Positions 1 through 10,001 of a stretch of DNA of 64,000 nt are shown here, one piece after another. The first letter of the stretch is position 1. Each line of letters opens with the position of its first letter. Source of the DNA: Panagrolaimus kolymaensis (taxonomy: Eukaryota; Nematoda; Chromadorea; Rhabditida; Panagrolaimidae). The stretch lies in the NCBI GenBank assembly GCA_028622995.1, contig JAJQJQ010000009.1, positions 4,030,001-4,094,000 of the forward strand, written 5' to 3'. The notes under the pieces were generated by a model. It saw only the letters and a list, made by a program, of their open reading frames with translations, did no database searches and was not told the origin of the DNA. The position numbers and the translations under genes are program-made.

Positions 1-1041
1 TTGCTATGGCAATCTTTAATGAAAGTATTAGTGGATTTATAAAATTAGTAAGCAATATGTAAATTTTTGGCTATATTTAGCAAAGTTTTTTTAGACTCAA
101 ATTTCGTCGTCTTTGGCTCTTCCAACTGAAGTCAGTTATTATCTTCAAGACACTGAATTCGAAAAAACTTTGTTGCTTCAAAGAAATAACCAAGAAGTTT
201 GATTTTTGAATTCTTTAAATTCGTCACTTTTTTATTTTTTCAGATTTCTTCACAACTGCCAAAATTATATTGGGAAATTGTTACAATGAATAATGATAAA
301 AGCATTTGTTCTTTGGCTCGCCCATATGACCCATTTAAAATTTCCGACCATAATAAATGTGGTGAAGAAGATATTGATTTTTGTCCCATTGGAAGCGTAG
401 TTAATCGTTCTTCAGAATTTCTTACGCTCAATTCTAAACAACATTTTATTTTGCATGGGTCTTCTATTGTTGTTGATGGCGCCGCTGCAGGTAACCAAAT
501 TTATTTTTGTTAAAAAAGTTTTTTTTCAACACTTTTTTTCTTTTTAGCTTCAAATAATAATTTGTATGCTCGAATTCATTCACCTCAGAATAATCAAACA
601 ACGACAACGACAACAACAACTCCAATGTTTTTTTGTTCGAAAATTAATCTTTATGAAATTATATTTATTCATTGGTTGGCTGAATCCAATACCACTTTGT
701 CTTTTTTACAAACCCATATGTCACAACGACTTTTGTTATCGCCTTATCAAATTGGAGTGGATTATACTAGAGAATTTAAAGAAGGAAAATGTTCAATTTT
801 TTCTATCATGTTATTGCTTACTTCTGAGCAGAAAGAAGCTTTCAACAAAAAATTTGATATCTCTAAACAAAAGTTTTTTGATGACGAATTAATTAATTGC
901 TCAAGTTCGGAAGAAGAAAATAAAAATTATACTTCTTCGTCATCGAATTCTGCTTCTCATAAACTTTCATATACTATTTTTTTAAATCACATTTTTTCAT
1001 TTATTTTTTGTATTATATTTGCCATGAGTGTCGTCTTATAA
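1..1041 (+). CDS. 3' part of an unrecognised, possibly GPI-anchored secreted protein (5' end outside window)
   Basis: Four exons join in phase: up to 47, 95-196, 244-490 and 548-1041, with introns of about 47-57 nt. About 295 C-terminal residues are visible. I do not recognise the family. The middle part carries Cys residues and N-glycosylation-like sites (NRSS, NNQT), then a run of eight Thr encoded by an ACA/ACG repeat, a Ser-rich acidic stretch, and a final hydrophobic segment of about 20 residues ending at the stop. That tail looks like a GPI-attachment signal or a C-terminal membrane anchor. I infer an extracellular protein. The start and signal peptide lie before the window, so the total length is unknown. 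Confidence is in the exon chain, not in any function. Confidence 0.55.
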
Positions 1042-2119
1042 CTTGAGTTCTTGAGAATTTTCCCAAACTTCGCCTCACCTATTTTTCCAACATTATTAAA
1101 ATGGAAAAACATTCATTTTTTAATATGAAAAATTTAAAAAAATGGCTTATTTGTTGCTGCTATTATAGGATTTCTAAATATATTTTTTTCCTATTCCATC
1201 AACATTGCTTTTTTCATATTTTTTTTCACGCGTGTTTGTTGTTGTCGTTGTTGCTTCATCGTTTATTTTTACAGGTCCCAGTGCTTTCTTTATCTTTTCA
1301 CCATTATTTCATTTTCTGTAGTTCTCTGTGTTTATTTTATTGTATTCGTTGTTGTTAGTTTACTTTGTCGTCGTCATTGTGTTGTTGCTCAAAAAAAATG
1401 AAAAAGATTATTACTTATTAACGATTTTTTCAAAAAAGAAGAAAAGTAAAAGCATTCAAATTTTGACATTTATTTTCACCATCAGATTTCTCTTCAGAAT
1501 ATTCATCAAAATCGTCATATCATCATCAGAAACAAAAGAAAAAAGAAAATTAAACAACAGCTTGAAATTTAAATTTTTTCTCGAAATCTCATCCATTATT
1601 TTTTAAATTAACTTCCAAAAAAATGAGAGAAGATATTTCCATTTTTAGTTGAAAATCCTATGGCATTTTAATAATAGTATTTTTCAGTAGGCGGTGTTTA
1701 AGATTTTTTTGAGTGTTGTTTTTTCTTTTATTTTGTCTTTAGCCCTTTGTCTCAAGGAATGCCATTTAACCGCCACTCAAAAAAATCTTTGCGCCTTTCA
1801 TATTTTTTTCGGCATCATAAAGTGCCAAAATATTGAGCCCTTAAAAAATTGTGAAACTGTGTTATTTGACTTGTAACACCCGACCAACTAAACACGCGTC
1901 ATTTTTTAGTTGTTAGCAGGCGATCATCATTAACATCATCTTTCTTTTTCTGTGGGAGGGAAATAAACACTTTTTATTCACGTGCCGACGTAATTTCAAG
2001 CTTTCAGAAGAAGAAAAAAAAATAAGATATATAGACGCGATATTTTTCCATTCAAAGCTACTAATTTTAACTGTCAAATTTTACTCAGTTCAATTGCCTT
2101 TCAGGAAAAGCTAATAATA
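1042..2119. other. Intergenic, no supported gene
   Basis: AT-rich sequence between the first gene and the neuropeptide gene. A 60-codon open frame near 1694-1876 has a hydrophobic start and three or four Cys, but it begins with GTG and has no clear splice context, so it is not called. The last 100 bases should include the promoter and 5' UTR or trans-splice site of the neuropeptide gene. Confidence 0.5.
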
Positions 2120-3056
2120 ATGTTGAATAATAATTTTTCTTTCTTTGGTTTATTTATTATGGTTGTAACCCTTTATGCCTCTTCCACACAAGCTGCGCCC
2201 CTTGAAGATAATAATGATGGAGGAGCAGAAAAGCGATATGTAAGTTTCCATCCTTGCTTTCTTATTTTTAAATTTTTATTCCATCGAACTTGGTTTTTTA
2301 GGCCAGCAACTTACATTTAGGATTTGGTAAACGCTCGTCTAATACAGTACCATATTTTGGATTAGGCAAGCGTGCGAAATTTAGTCAATTTCACATGGGT
2401 CTTGGGAAACGCTCAAATGAATTAAATGACGTTGTTGATGCAAATGCTGATGAAGAAATAAACCGAGGAAAAATATATTATGTTTTGCCTGAAATTGCTG
2501 CTGCCGCTGCTGAAGACAATTTTGATTCTCAGAAAAGATTCGATAAAAATTCATTTCACATGGGTTTTGGCAAACGTAGCAGCGTAGGTATGTTTTGCCT
2601 ACCGTAGCTCTAAATCGCCAAAATAGCACACAACGAAAAAAATATATTTTTTTAGGTGACACAATGAAGCGATTTTCAAGTAATCAATTTCATATGGGTC
2701 TTGGAAAACGATCAACATTTGATATTACATCTTTCCCAGTTGGTAAGCCTCGCCAACAATTACCACAACAATCACCATCAAATAATAATTTATTGTTGTT
2801 GGATAATTCAAATAATGTAAGTTGTTTTTTAGAAAAGAAAAGCTTTCATATGGGACTTGGGAAACGTTCATTTCAAAATGTCGTCGGTAGGTTCAGAAAA
2901 TTTTCATAATCTTATTTTAAAAAAATTTTTACTTTAAATTATTTTCAGAATAAACTTGCCGCAAAAGATGTATATCTTTATTTATGCCACCCCGTTCGCC
3001 TTGCCATGCTACTTGAACATGCAATTGATTTACGTAATGTTTGTCCAAATAAATAA
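2120..3056 (+). CDS. nlp-6: Neuropeptide-like protein precursor with FGL/MGL/MGF-amide peptides (nlp-5/nlp-6-like, allatostatin A-like)
   Basis: A secreted precursor of amidated neuropeptides. Exons: 2120-2239, 2302-2587 and 2656-about 2886, possibly plus 2949-3056. Residues 1-25 form a signal peptide ending SSTQA, followed by an acidic spacer and the first KR. GKR sites then release predicted amides ending HLGF, VPYFGL, QFHMGL, SFHMGF, QFHMGL and SFHMGL. In nematodes nlp-5 and nlp-6 encode MGL/MGF/FGF amides, and PYFGL-amide matches the insect allatostatin A ending. Neurons would secrete them to act on G-protein-coupled receptors. The C-terminus is uncertain. The canonical donor after 2886 leads straight to a stop at about 2952. 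Read-through ends at 2909. A weaker donor would add the open 35 codons of 2949-3056. The TAAGT at 2817 is not a donor, because the intron would be only 16 nt. Confidence 0.82.
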
Positions 3057-3276
3057 AAATCGTTTCATTTTTTTTTCTTCTAAAAAAATATTATATTTGC
3101 TTTTTTTGAAATTTTTTTGAATAAATCATTTTGTTGAAGAATTTTTTTTTATTTATTGCTTAATTTTTTTATACCCAGAAAAAAAAAATTAAATATAAAT
3201 AAACCCGAAATAAACTAACAATCAAAAAAGTGAATGAATGTAAAAAATATAAAAAATAAATTTAAATTAAAAAATT

Positions 3277-4351
3277 TTAAAGTTCCGACTTTAGATTTGA
3301 ATTTGCATTTGTTGTCTTTGTTCGCGTCACTATTGGACTTAAAAATGTACTAATAAAAACTGAAGTTTCTGAATTAAGTGTCGCGTGCCACCATTTATCC
3401 GGAAAATATATGATTTCATTGGGTTTCATAAGACATTCTAGAGGGCGTTCATTTGGATTTATTTTTGGGTATTCGTTGAGATACCAATCAAGACTGGATT
3501 TATCAGGATTAAAATATGGTCGATTTTCATAAGGATGGAGAAACCAACGCTTCAAAAAAATAAAAAAAAATGAATAAAAATTAAGCAAAGCCAGAAGACA
3601 AAAATTTAGAAAATTTTATTACTTACTTTACTACCATGAATAACTTCAGCAAATCCAGGACCATGAAAATGAAAAGGAACACCCGTGCCAGAGCCAGCAA
3701 TTCCAAAACTTAAAGCTGGCTCATGATTGGGAACTGTCCAATAAGGAAGGATGTATTCATCCAATAATGGCTTCCATAAAGTTTGATCAATATCTCCAAA
3801 AAGATACAAAGTCTCTGAAACAAAATTTAAATTTTAACTCTCCATTTTTATTTGTTCATAAAATTTAGGTTGAAAAAATTACCATTTCCCAAAGTGCTTA
3901 AATTTTGTGGCTTTAAATGTTTTTCAAGGTAATCTCCAAAAGTTGATGGAACCCGAGAATATGAATATGTGTTCGCTGAATTCAAAACAACTTCAGCATC
4001 TGCCCATTCTTTAAGCATTTCATCTTTTTCACATCGATTTTTAAATTCATCATTGTGAATATTGTAAATTATTACGGGTTTATTGTAAACATATTTAGTC
4101 ACAAATTCATTTTGACTTAATTTCTCACCATCCACCCTTTCTATTGTGCATGGCCCTTCATAACCAAACATTTCTTCATTAGGTAATTGCCTAGAAAAAA
4201 AAAATGGGTTTCATTCATAAAAGTTTTGAGAACTAAAAAAGCATATTTACCACCCGCCATTGTTATTTTCTTCATCTTTTGTTGTTGTGGCAAAGGTTGA
4301 AAATATAAAACAGCAACTTAGGTAAATAATGATTAAACCAATTTTCGTCAT
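3277..4351 (-). CDS. jmjd8: JMJD8-like JmjC-domain protein, ER-lumenal
   Basis: Four exons join in phase (4251-4351, 3883-4190, 3627-3814, 3277-3549), giving about 289 aa. Residues 1-21 form a signal peptide (starts MTKIGLIII), as in JMJD8, the JmjC protein of the ER lumen. The cupin core contains GTGVPFHFHGPGFAEVIHG, then KRWFLHP, then YFPDKWWHATLN and SVFISTF, all close to JMJD8. The usual JmjC iron triad is HxD/E...H. Here the first pair is H-F-H, as in the JMJD8 family, so ordinary demethylase activity should not be assumed. The length fits the family (about 260-330 aa). It is divergent from nlp-44, with 0.7 kb between the two starts. The start is the first ATG, and it gives the signal peptide. 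Confidence 0.85.
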
Positions 4352-5070
4352 TTCCGGAAGAATAAAACTTAACTACAAATAAAAAATGAATGAATGGTTC
4401 CTGAAAATTAAAAAAATATAGGTATCGTAATATTTCATTTTATTTTATTTTTTGTATTAAGGTTTTTTGTTTCTTTCTTTCAACATCAATCATCCGAATC
4501 AAAGCTCGCGTAAAAAAATTATTATTATTTTTTAAAAACATGCTTGTGCTTGTTTTTTTTCTCACAGGTTTTTTACCTAACCAAGCAACAAATTTAGACG
4601 TGTAAGTTGTTGTATTTTTCCAAAAATCACAAAAATGAAAGAAAAAAAATATTGTGAATCGTATCACGACGTCATTAATGTCAATGTATTATAATTTATG
4701 TATTTTCTCACCGTAAAAAATTTCAACACAAATAAAAAAAAGTTCAATTAAAAGCATTTTTATTTTTATTTTTGCCATTGAATTTATTTTTTTGGAGTTT
4801 GCGCGAGAAAAGGCGGGGTACCTATATTTTTTTTTCATTGTGAAAGTTAGGCTTTGAGCGTGGAAGAATAATAACAAAATCTTTTGGTTATATTTGTGTG
4901 TCACACACATTTTCAAAAGGTAAAAGGAAAGAAAAATATAACTTTTTTTCCGGTAGTAATAAGGAGGTTCTTAAATTTAAAAAAGCTTTTTATTAAATAA
5001 ATAGTTTTTCTTTCTAAAGTTTCATTCACTTATTTTAAACCTTCCACTTTCGATTTTAGATACGAAAAAA
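4352..5070. promoter_or_regulatory. Divergent intergenic region between jmjd8 and nlp-44
   Basis: About 720 bp of AT-rich sequence between two outward-facing starts, so it should hold both promoters. I recognise no specific motif. Open frames on the minus strand here are low-complexity and are not called. Confidence 0.35.
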
Positions 5071-5660
5071 ATGTGGAAAATATATTTAGCATCTTCAATT
5101 TTTATTATCTTCGCCGCAAATATCAATGAAGCCTTTCCTCAGCAACGAAGCAGCTTTCAAGATATTTATTATCCCATTCGAAAAGATGGGCCATCTCAAA
5201 TTCAACCCTTCTTTCAAGTGATTATGATTCCTAACAACAACAATCTCCATAAAAATGCCAACCCTAATATTTTACCAGCTAATGTTTTCAATGCCATCGA
5301 TAATAATAACGACATCGAACAACAACCAAATGCTTTCCATTTGTTACCGTAAGTTTTGCTTTTGTCTATCTTTTAGAAGCAGGCCATTGAAGGATGATAG
5401 AAACAGTTTTCGACAACTTTCAAATGATAGTTTCCAAAAATTGGTTGGGACTAAAATTAACTCCCTACTTGGAACCTGTATTTTTCCCTTGCTTTTATCC
5501 ATCTCACGTTTCTGGCAATTAATTAATTTCTAATTTCTTTTTTTTTCAGAAGCTACAACAAAATTGCCAAACGTAGTGATTATGATGAACAAAATATGGG
5601 AAAGCGAGTATACCTTGCGAGAGTGGGAAAGCGACAATATTATTCCGCTAGAATTGGTTG
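5071..5660 (+). CDS. nlp-44: Neuropeptide precursor, nlp-44/capa-like (VYLARV-amide)
   Basis: Two exons (5071-5348 and 5550-5660) join in phase, giving a 129-aa precursor. Residues 1-22 are a signal peptide. A Gln/Asn-rich spacer follows. The C-terminal 35 residues are processed at KR, GKR and GKR to give SDYDEQNM-amide, VYLARV-amide and QYYSARI-amide. The last peptide ends in Gly immediately before TGA, so it needs no basic cleavage on its C-terminal side. C. elegans nlp-44 yields LYMARV-amide and an AFFYTPRI-amide, so both endings match this capa/periviscerokinin-type family. I infer secretion from neurons and action on a neuromedin-U/capa-type receptor. The second exon was recognised from the GKR sites, since it is too short to stand out as an ORF. 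Confidence 0.82.
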
Positions 5661-6380
5661 ATGATACTCACCATAAAAAATCTCATAAACATCCAATTCA
5701 AAGAAAAAAATTGCGCTTTCTCTGACGAAATTTGTTTTTTCTCTTTAATAATAATAAATTTTTAAATATTTTGTATCTCATGAATAAAAAGGTATACGTT
5801 GAAAAAGATAAAATAGGATTGCCAGAAGACAAAAAAAAAATCGAGAACGGTTATTCAAAAGTTAAAAATAAAATGGAAAAAAAAGTTTATAAAAAGTTTG
5901 TCACGCTAGCTATCAGATGGTGAAAAGCAAAAAATGGTAATCATACGCAAATAGAAAAGGAAAAAAAGGTTTGCGTGATATCTGAAGTTTTTGTGCAAAA
6001 AAGTAAAACTTTTCTCGAGAAAAGTTTTCCATTAATGCTAGGAGCAAAAAACTCATCTTTGCATATGTTCCATTTTGCCAGTAACTAAGATATGCAGTTT
6101 GAAAAAATTATGTCTTTGTCTTGTAACAAGCTAGAAATCACGAAAACAACAATCTAAAAAGTATCCGAAAAGTTGACAACAACAAGTAGTTGACGATGGT
6201 AAGAAACAGAAGCATAGTTAAGTTAAAGGCACTTTATTATTTTAGTCTAAACATATATTAACAATTGATACCTTAATATAAGGATAACAACATAAAAAGT
6301 AAAATAGTATCAAATCAACTTAAAGAAGCAACTACATAAGTAACATCAAAAACATAAGCTATGAAAATATGTACCACAGA
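5661..6380. other. Intergenic between convergent nlp-44 and glutaredoxin genes
   Basis: It contains the two 3' ends. A 63-codon Lys-rich open frame at 5732-5923 is low-complexity and has no recognisable content. Nothing else is supported. Confidence 0.45.
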
Positions 6381-6850
6381 TTAAAGGCCAATTGGATCAT
6401 ATTGATGTGAACATTCAGCAATGGCATCAAATAATTTCTTTGCTTGATGCATTTTGTTTAATTCAGCATAACCACCAATAAACTTTCCACATATAAAGAT
6501 TTGAGGTACGGATGTTTGTCGAGTTGAATAAATGAGTCCATTAACATAAGCCTGAAAGAATATATGCATATAAAGCAGAAGAGAAATTCACAAACAAACT
6601 TACTTGATAAGTATCAGGACTTAGAGCAGATTTTAAATCGAGATCATGTTCTTTGAATAAAATATTTTGTTCATTCAACAAAGTTTTGGCCATTTTGCAA
6701 TATCCACAATGTGGTTTTGAATACATTACAACAGGATATGCGTTAGTCTGAAACGTGAAAACTTGATTAAAGTGATAACAAGAGTAAAGATAAACCAACC
6801 TCTTTGATAATTTCATCATTATTAACTTTTGAATTAACAGAATTACCCAT
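6381..6850 (-). CDS. Glutaredoxin (CGYC active site)
   Basis: Three exons (6800-6850, 6604-6747, 6381-6551) join in phase to give 121 aa. After a 17-residue leader starting MGNSVNS comes a single glutaredoxin fold. YPVVMYSKPHCGYCKMAK is strand 1 plus the CxxC redox site (residues about 32-35), then SVPQIFICGKFIGGYAELN is the cis-Pro and glutathione-binding GG segment. It would reduce protein disulfides or glutathione mixed disulfides using glutathione. CGYC is a minor variant of the classical CPYC. The Gly at position 2 could allow N-myristoylation, but the position-6 residue is Asn rather than Ser/Thr, so this is weak. The start is the only ATG that joins the first exon in phase. Confidence 0.88.
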
Positions 6851-7158
6851 ATTTGATAACAATAGGAAGGAAGATTCAGAATATAAAATGAATGACTAAA
6901 AAGCGAATAATGTAGCAAACCAATAAACAACAACGATTTGAAACATCAACGTTTTTTGTTACGAACAAACAAAATGATGTAAATTTCTTCGCACGAAAAA
7001 AGTTATGAGAAAATCCAAAAAATGCTCAACAAAATTTATGAAAAATGGTAATAGATACGTAGAAAATACTTTATTGGAAAACATGAAAACGTAAGTACAT
7101 AAAAAATCAATACAAAATATACATATGTTAGTCAATCTACAGATTCTTCTTTTTCTAT

Positions 7159-8767
7159 TTAAAGTTTCTTGTTCACAGGTCCTTCAGATGATCATCGATG
7201 AAAGTGGATAATTTCGATATCTCCATCAGGGAAGGACTTTTTCAAGCTTTTCTGAACATGAGTTTTGCTTGAGTTGAGATCACCAAATCATATACCAATT
7301 AGTCTTATCTGAAAAGAAAGCATATTAGCGAACACTTAAAGCCAAAATAAAGCTTACTTCAACATTTCCAAGTTCTTTCATAATGATATCAAATTTGTTT
7401 TTAGAATAGGTAATAAAAGAGTCATTCAAAGCAAATGCTTCCTTCAGATCATATGAATATGTTTTGACTTCAAAGTTAGACAATTTGATTTTGATTGTGA
7501 GAGCTCCAACATTCGAAATAGATCCACGAGAAGCTTTCTTTATTGCACTTTCAATAACAGAATATCCACGATCAAGTGCTTCTTGGCCACTGCATTTCTT
7601 GAAACTTTCTTCATGACCTTTTGTGAGTTGACCTTCTGAAAAAACCATACATGAATTTGAAAGAAAAGCTAATAGAAGCCTTACCATAACATATCAAACG
7701 ACCACGAGATGGATTTGCCAAACCATCATGAGAGAAATTATGCAGCACACCACTATCAACTCCAGCCATAACACAAGCGAAATGTCCCCATGATGCAGAA
7801 GTTTCTCCACCAGTAATCACACTCAACTTGTGCCGATTTTTCCATAAATCTTCGCCAGTAATAATTCCTAATTCTTTCAGAGTATCTGACGTCTTTGGAC
7901 CAATTCCAGGATACTGTAAAAGTAAATACATTAGTTAAGAAAAAAAACAATCAAAAATCATTACCTTCTTCAGGTGAGTTTTATAGATGAATTCTTCCAA
8001 CACATTTGGATCATGATCTAATACAAAGATTCCGTGAGGTTTGTTGATATCGCTGCAAACTTTAGCCAAAATACAACTATGAGCAACTCCAGCAGTTACT
8101 AGTAGATTAGTTCGTAACAGAATATTATCACAGATATATGCAACAAGCTATAACATCAATGATTATAAACAACGCAGCAGAATAAAGTAACATACTCCTT
8201 CAACAGTAACATCATAAAACAATTCTCCATGGCATTTGACTTGTTCCAAATTGCAATATTCACACAGCGTCGGTTCATTTCTTGCAAGAATACGACATTC
8301 GACTAACAGATCATCCTTTCGGAACTTATTACATTTGCATGGACCATCGTAAACATTCACGTATAAGTAATCTAAAACATGAACAATGTAAACAAATTAT
8401 CGAGAACATCGTACTCACCAGGTTGTTTTCGATTCAAGAATATATTCGTAATATCAATATAAGCTTCATCCAAACCAGCATGAATCACTTCTGGATCAAA
8501 CATACTCAGTATTTCAAAGAATCGATCAGATGCATCTCCATAACATGTAAAATCTGATGGAACTATTACCAAACCAGGACATCGTTCTTTTGCTCGAAAG
8601 CCAGGCATTCCGGAACGTATACCATACTTTCTTGCTTCATAGTTTGCAGTACTCTAAAAAGTTGCATATAAACATACTATTTACAAGATAAGGTATCTGT
8701 TACATACCAACATAAAATTAGATCCCACAGCCATTGGAGTCGTTTTCAATCGTGGATTTTTGTCCAT
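7159..8767 (-). CDS. N-terminally truncated DNA polymerase kappa-like protein, unit A (probably inactive)
   Basis: A Y-family polymerase body without its first catalytic exon. From an internal ATG (starts MDKNPRLK) the frame runs through SNFML, STANYEARKYGIRSGMPGF (fingers) and AGLDEAYIDIT (second catalytic carboxylates). A Cys-rich insertion, VTAGVAHSCILAKVCSD (palm), YPGIGPKTSDTLKELG (thumb helix-hairpin-helix) and the little-finger segment follow. Where the complete copy at 31577-33514 has HLDLDCFF, this copy reads FLSYYSNF in the same frame, so the first metal-binding Asp is gone. The C-terminus also differs from the other copies: the acidic EEADDDDD-type run is deleted (24 nt, in frame) and a TAA follows NKKL, removing the last eight or so residues. 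Translation would need re-initiation after the upstream 99-aa ORF or alternative splicing. Confidence 0.7.
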
Positions 8768-8777
8768 TTGACATAGT

Positions 8778-9166
8778 TTAAAGTTGGAGTAATAAGATAA
8801 GAATATTAATTTTATTGATAACTTCATCAGCCAGAAAATAAATAGCCCAGTTATTTTCAATCCTTTCTCTAAATCCTTCCAACTAAAAAAATAATTTAGA
8901 TCTTTTTACAAACCCAAAACTTACTCTTTCAATGGCATCTTCAGCATCATCCACGGCATCTTGGTCAACTTGATCCAACAAATAATCAAGTCTTGAAAGT
9001 ATAAGTCCTGGATAAATGTTGTTGTCAGCCTGAGTTCTCAATGTATCAAGAATTTGATTTAAAGAATAAACGTTTAGATCAAGCTAAAAATTAAGTTTAT
9101 AAACATAATTACATGAATAAATATTCTTACCGGATGGGGTTGTACTTCTTGGTTTTGATTTGACAT
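8778..9166 (-). CDS. Conserved 99-aa helical protein, unit A (unknown function)
   Basis: Three exons (9131-9166, 8925-9083, 8778-8882) join in phase. The protein is acidic and Leu-rich and is predicted to be helical throughout. It ends in the hydrophobic stretch ILILLLQL just before TAA. I recognise no family. A diverged counterpart in units C and D has the same exon number, the same total length, and identical landmarks (LDL, DNN, EDAEDAI, ENNW, LLLQL), which argues for a real protein. It sits exactly where the catalytic first exons of the complete polymerase should be. The last exon overlaps, in another frame, the open polymerase frame. It faces the HAT/F-box gene across an 835-bp spacer. 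Confidence 0.6.
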
Positions 9167-10001
9167 TAAAAATCTCAAAAGATGAGTTCGAAAGCTTGAA
9201 ACTTATAAAAAAGAGAAAACAACAATGATTTTTTTATGTTAAGCTTCTCTCTATTTTTTTTCTCTCTCTCCCTCTTTCTCCTTTCTCTCTCTTTTCCCTT
9301 CTTTTTTTTCCCATGTCTGTTTCTCTCTCCTTTTTCCTTTATTTTTTCATTCCCTCTTTTTTGCTATATTTTAACGTTGCCATTTACCTTTCCATTTTAT
9401 GTTTACCTATTTCCCTTTAGTTTCAATATTTTTTCTCCTACTCTTCTTTTTCTTAATTCTTCGTATTCTTTTAAATCTCTGTGTGGAAGATTGAAGCTTT
9501 TAAGCCTGAAATTTATTGACGTGTTTTTTTCTCTCTCGATAATTAGTATCACCCAGTCTTTATGGGTAAATTAATTAAAATTAATTTACAAGCAAAAGGT
9601 TATTTTAACACAAAATACAGAAAATAATAACGAAGTAATAAAGGTATCTAGTAATGTAAAGACTTTACTTTTTGATTGTTCGAAACTTTAAGTTAATATG
9701 TAAAAAAATATAGCTCGTAATATTTTTGTTGAATATTTTGATTGGATTTATTATTTAAAGTGTTTTTTGCATTCAAGCTTTTTATAAAGATGTGATCAAT
9801 AGCAGCGAACAAATTATTTTTTAAAATTTCATTTTGTTCCCTGTCATCAAAATATCCGCATCTTGCATTTCTTTTCCTTGGATACATTTCTTAGATCCCG
9901 AAAGCCCCTTTACATCTTGTTACTATTTTCTATTGATTTTTTTAGTTTCAAGAAAGCCGAACTACTTTGTACTTGTCACATCCGAGCTAATTATTATTAA
10001 A
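9167..10001. promoter_or_regulatory. Head-to-head spacer, unit A, with a long pyrimidine tract
   Basis: The only sequence between the outward-facing starts of the 99-aa ORF and the HAT/F-box gene, so a bidirectional promoter is likely. Positions about 9243-9420 are almost entirely C and T on the plus strand. The 112-codon frame there is a low-complexity artefact. The tract recurs in unit B, and a shorter version is in C and D. Confidence 0.5.

Noticed and set aside
1694..1876. 60-codon frame with hydrophobic start and Cys residues
   Set aside because: It starts with GTG, has no ATG and no convincing splice site; likely chance in A/T-rich DNA.
2817..2832. GTAAGT...TTTTTTAG in the nlp-6-like gene as an intron
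   Set aside because: Only 16 nt long, and splicing would break the frame of the following MGL peptide; read-through keeps it.
5377..5533. Alternative second exon of nlp-44 using the TTTTAG acceptor at 5376
   Set aside because: The intron would be only 28 nt and the frame runs into a stop without peptide motifs; the later acceptor gives GKR-processed peptides.
8282..8557. 91-codon plus-strand frame antisense to the polymerase copies (also 13820-14095)
   Set aside because: Shadow of the polymerase exons on the other strand, with introns included.
9236..9574. 112-codon open frame on the plus strand in the unit A spacer (and its copy at 14774-15112)
   Set aside because: It is a translation of the C/T tract (Phe, Leu, Ser only) and has no coding character.
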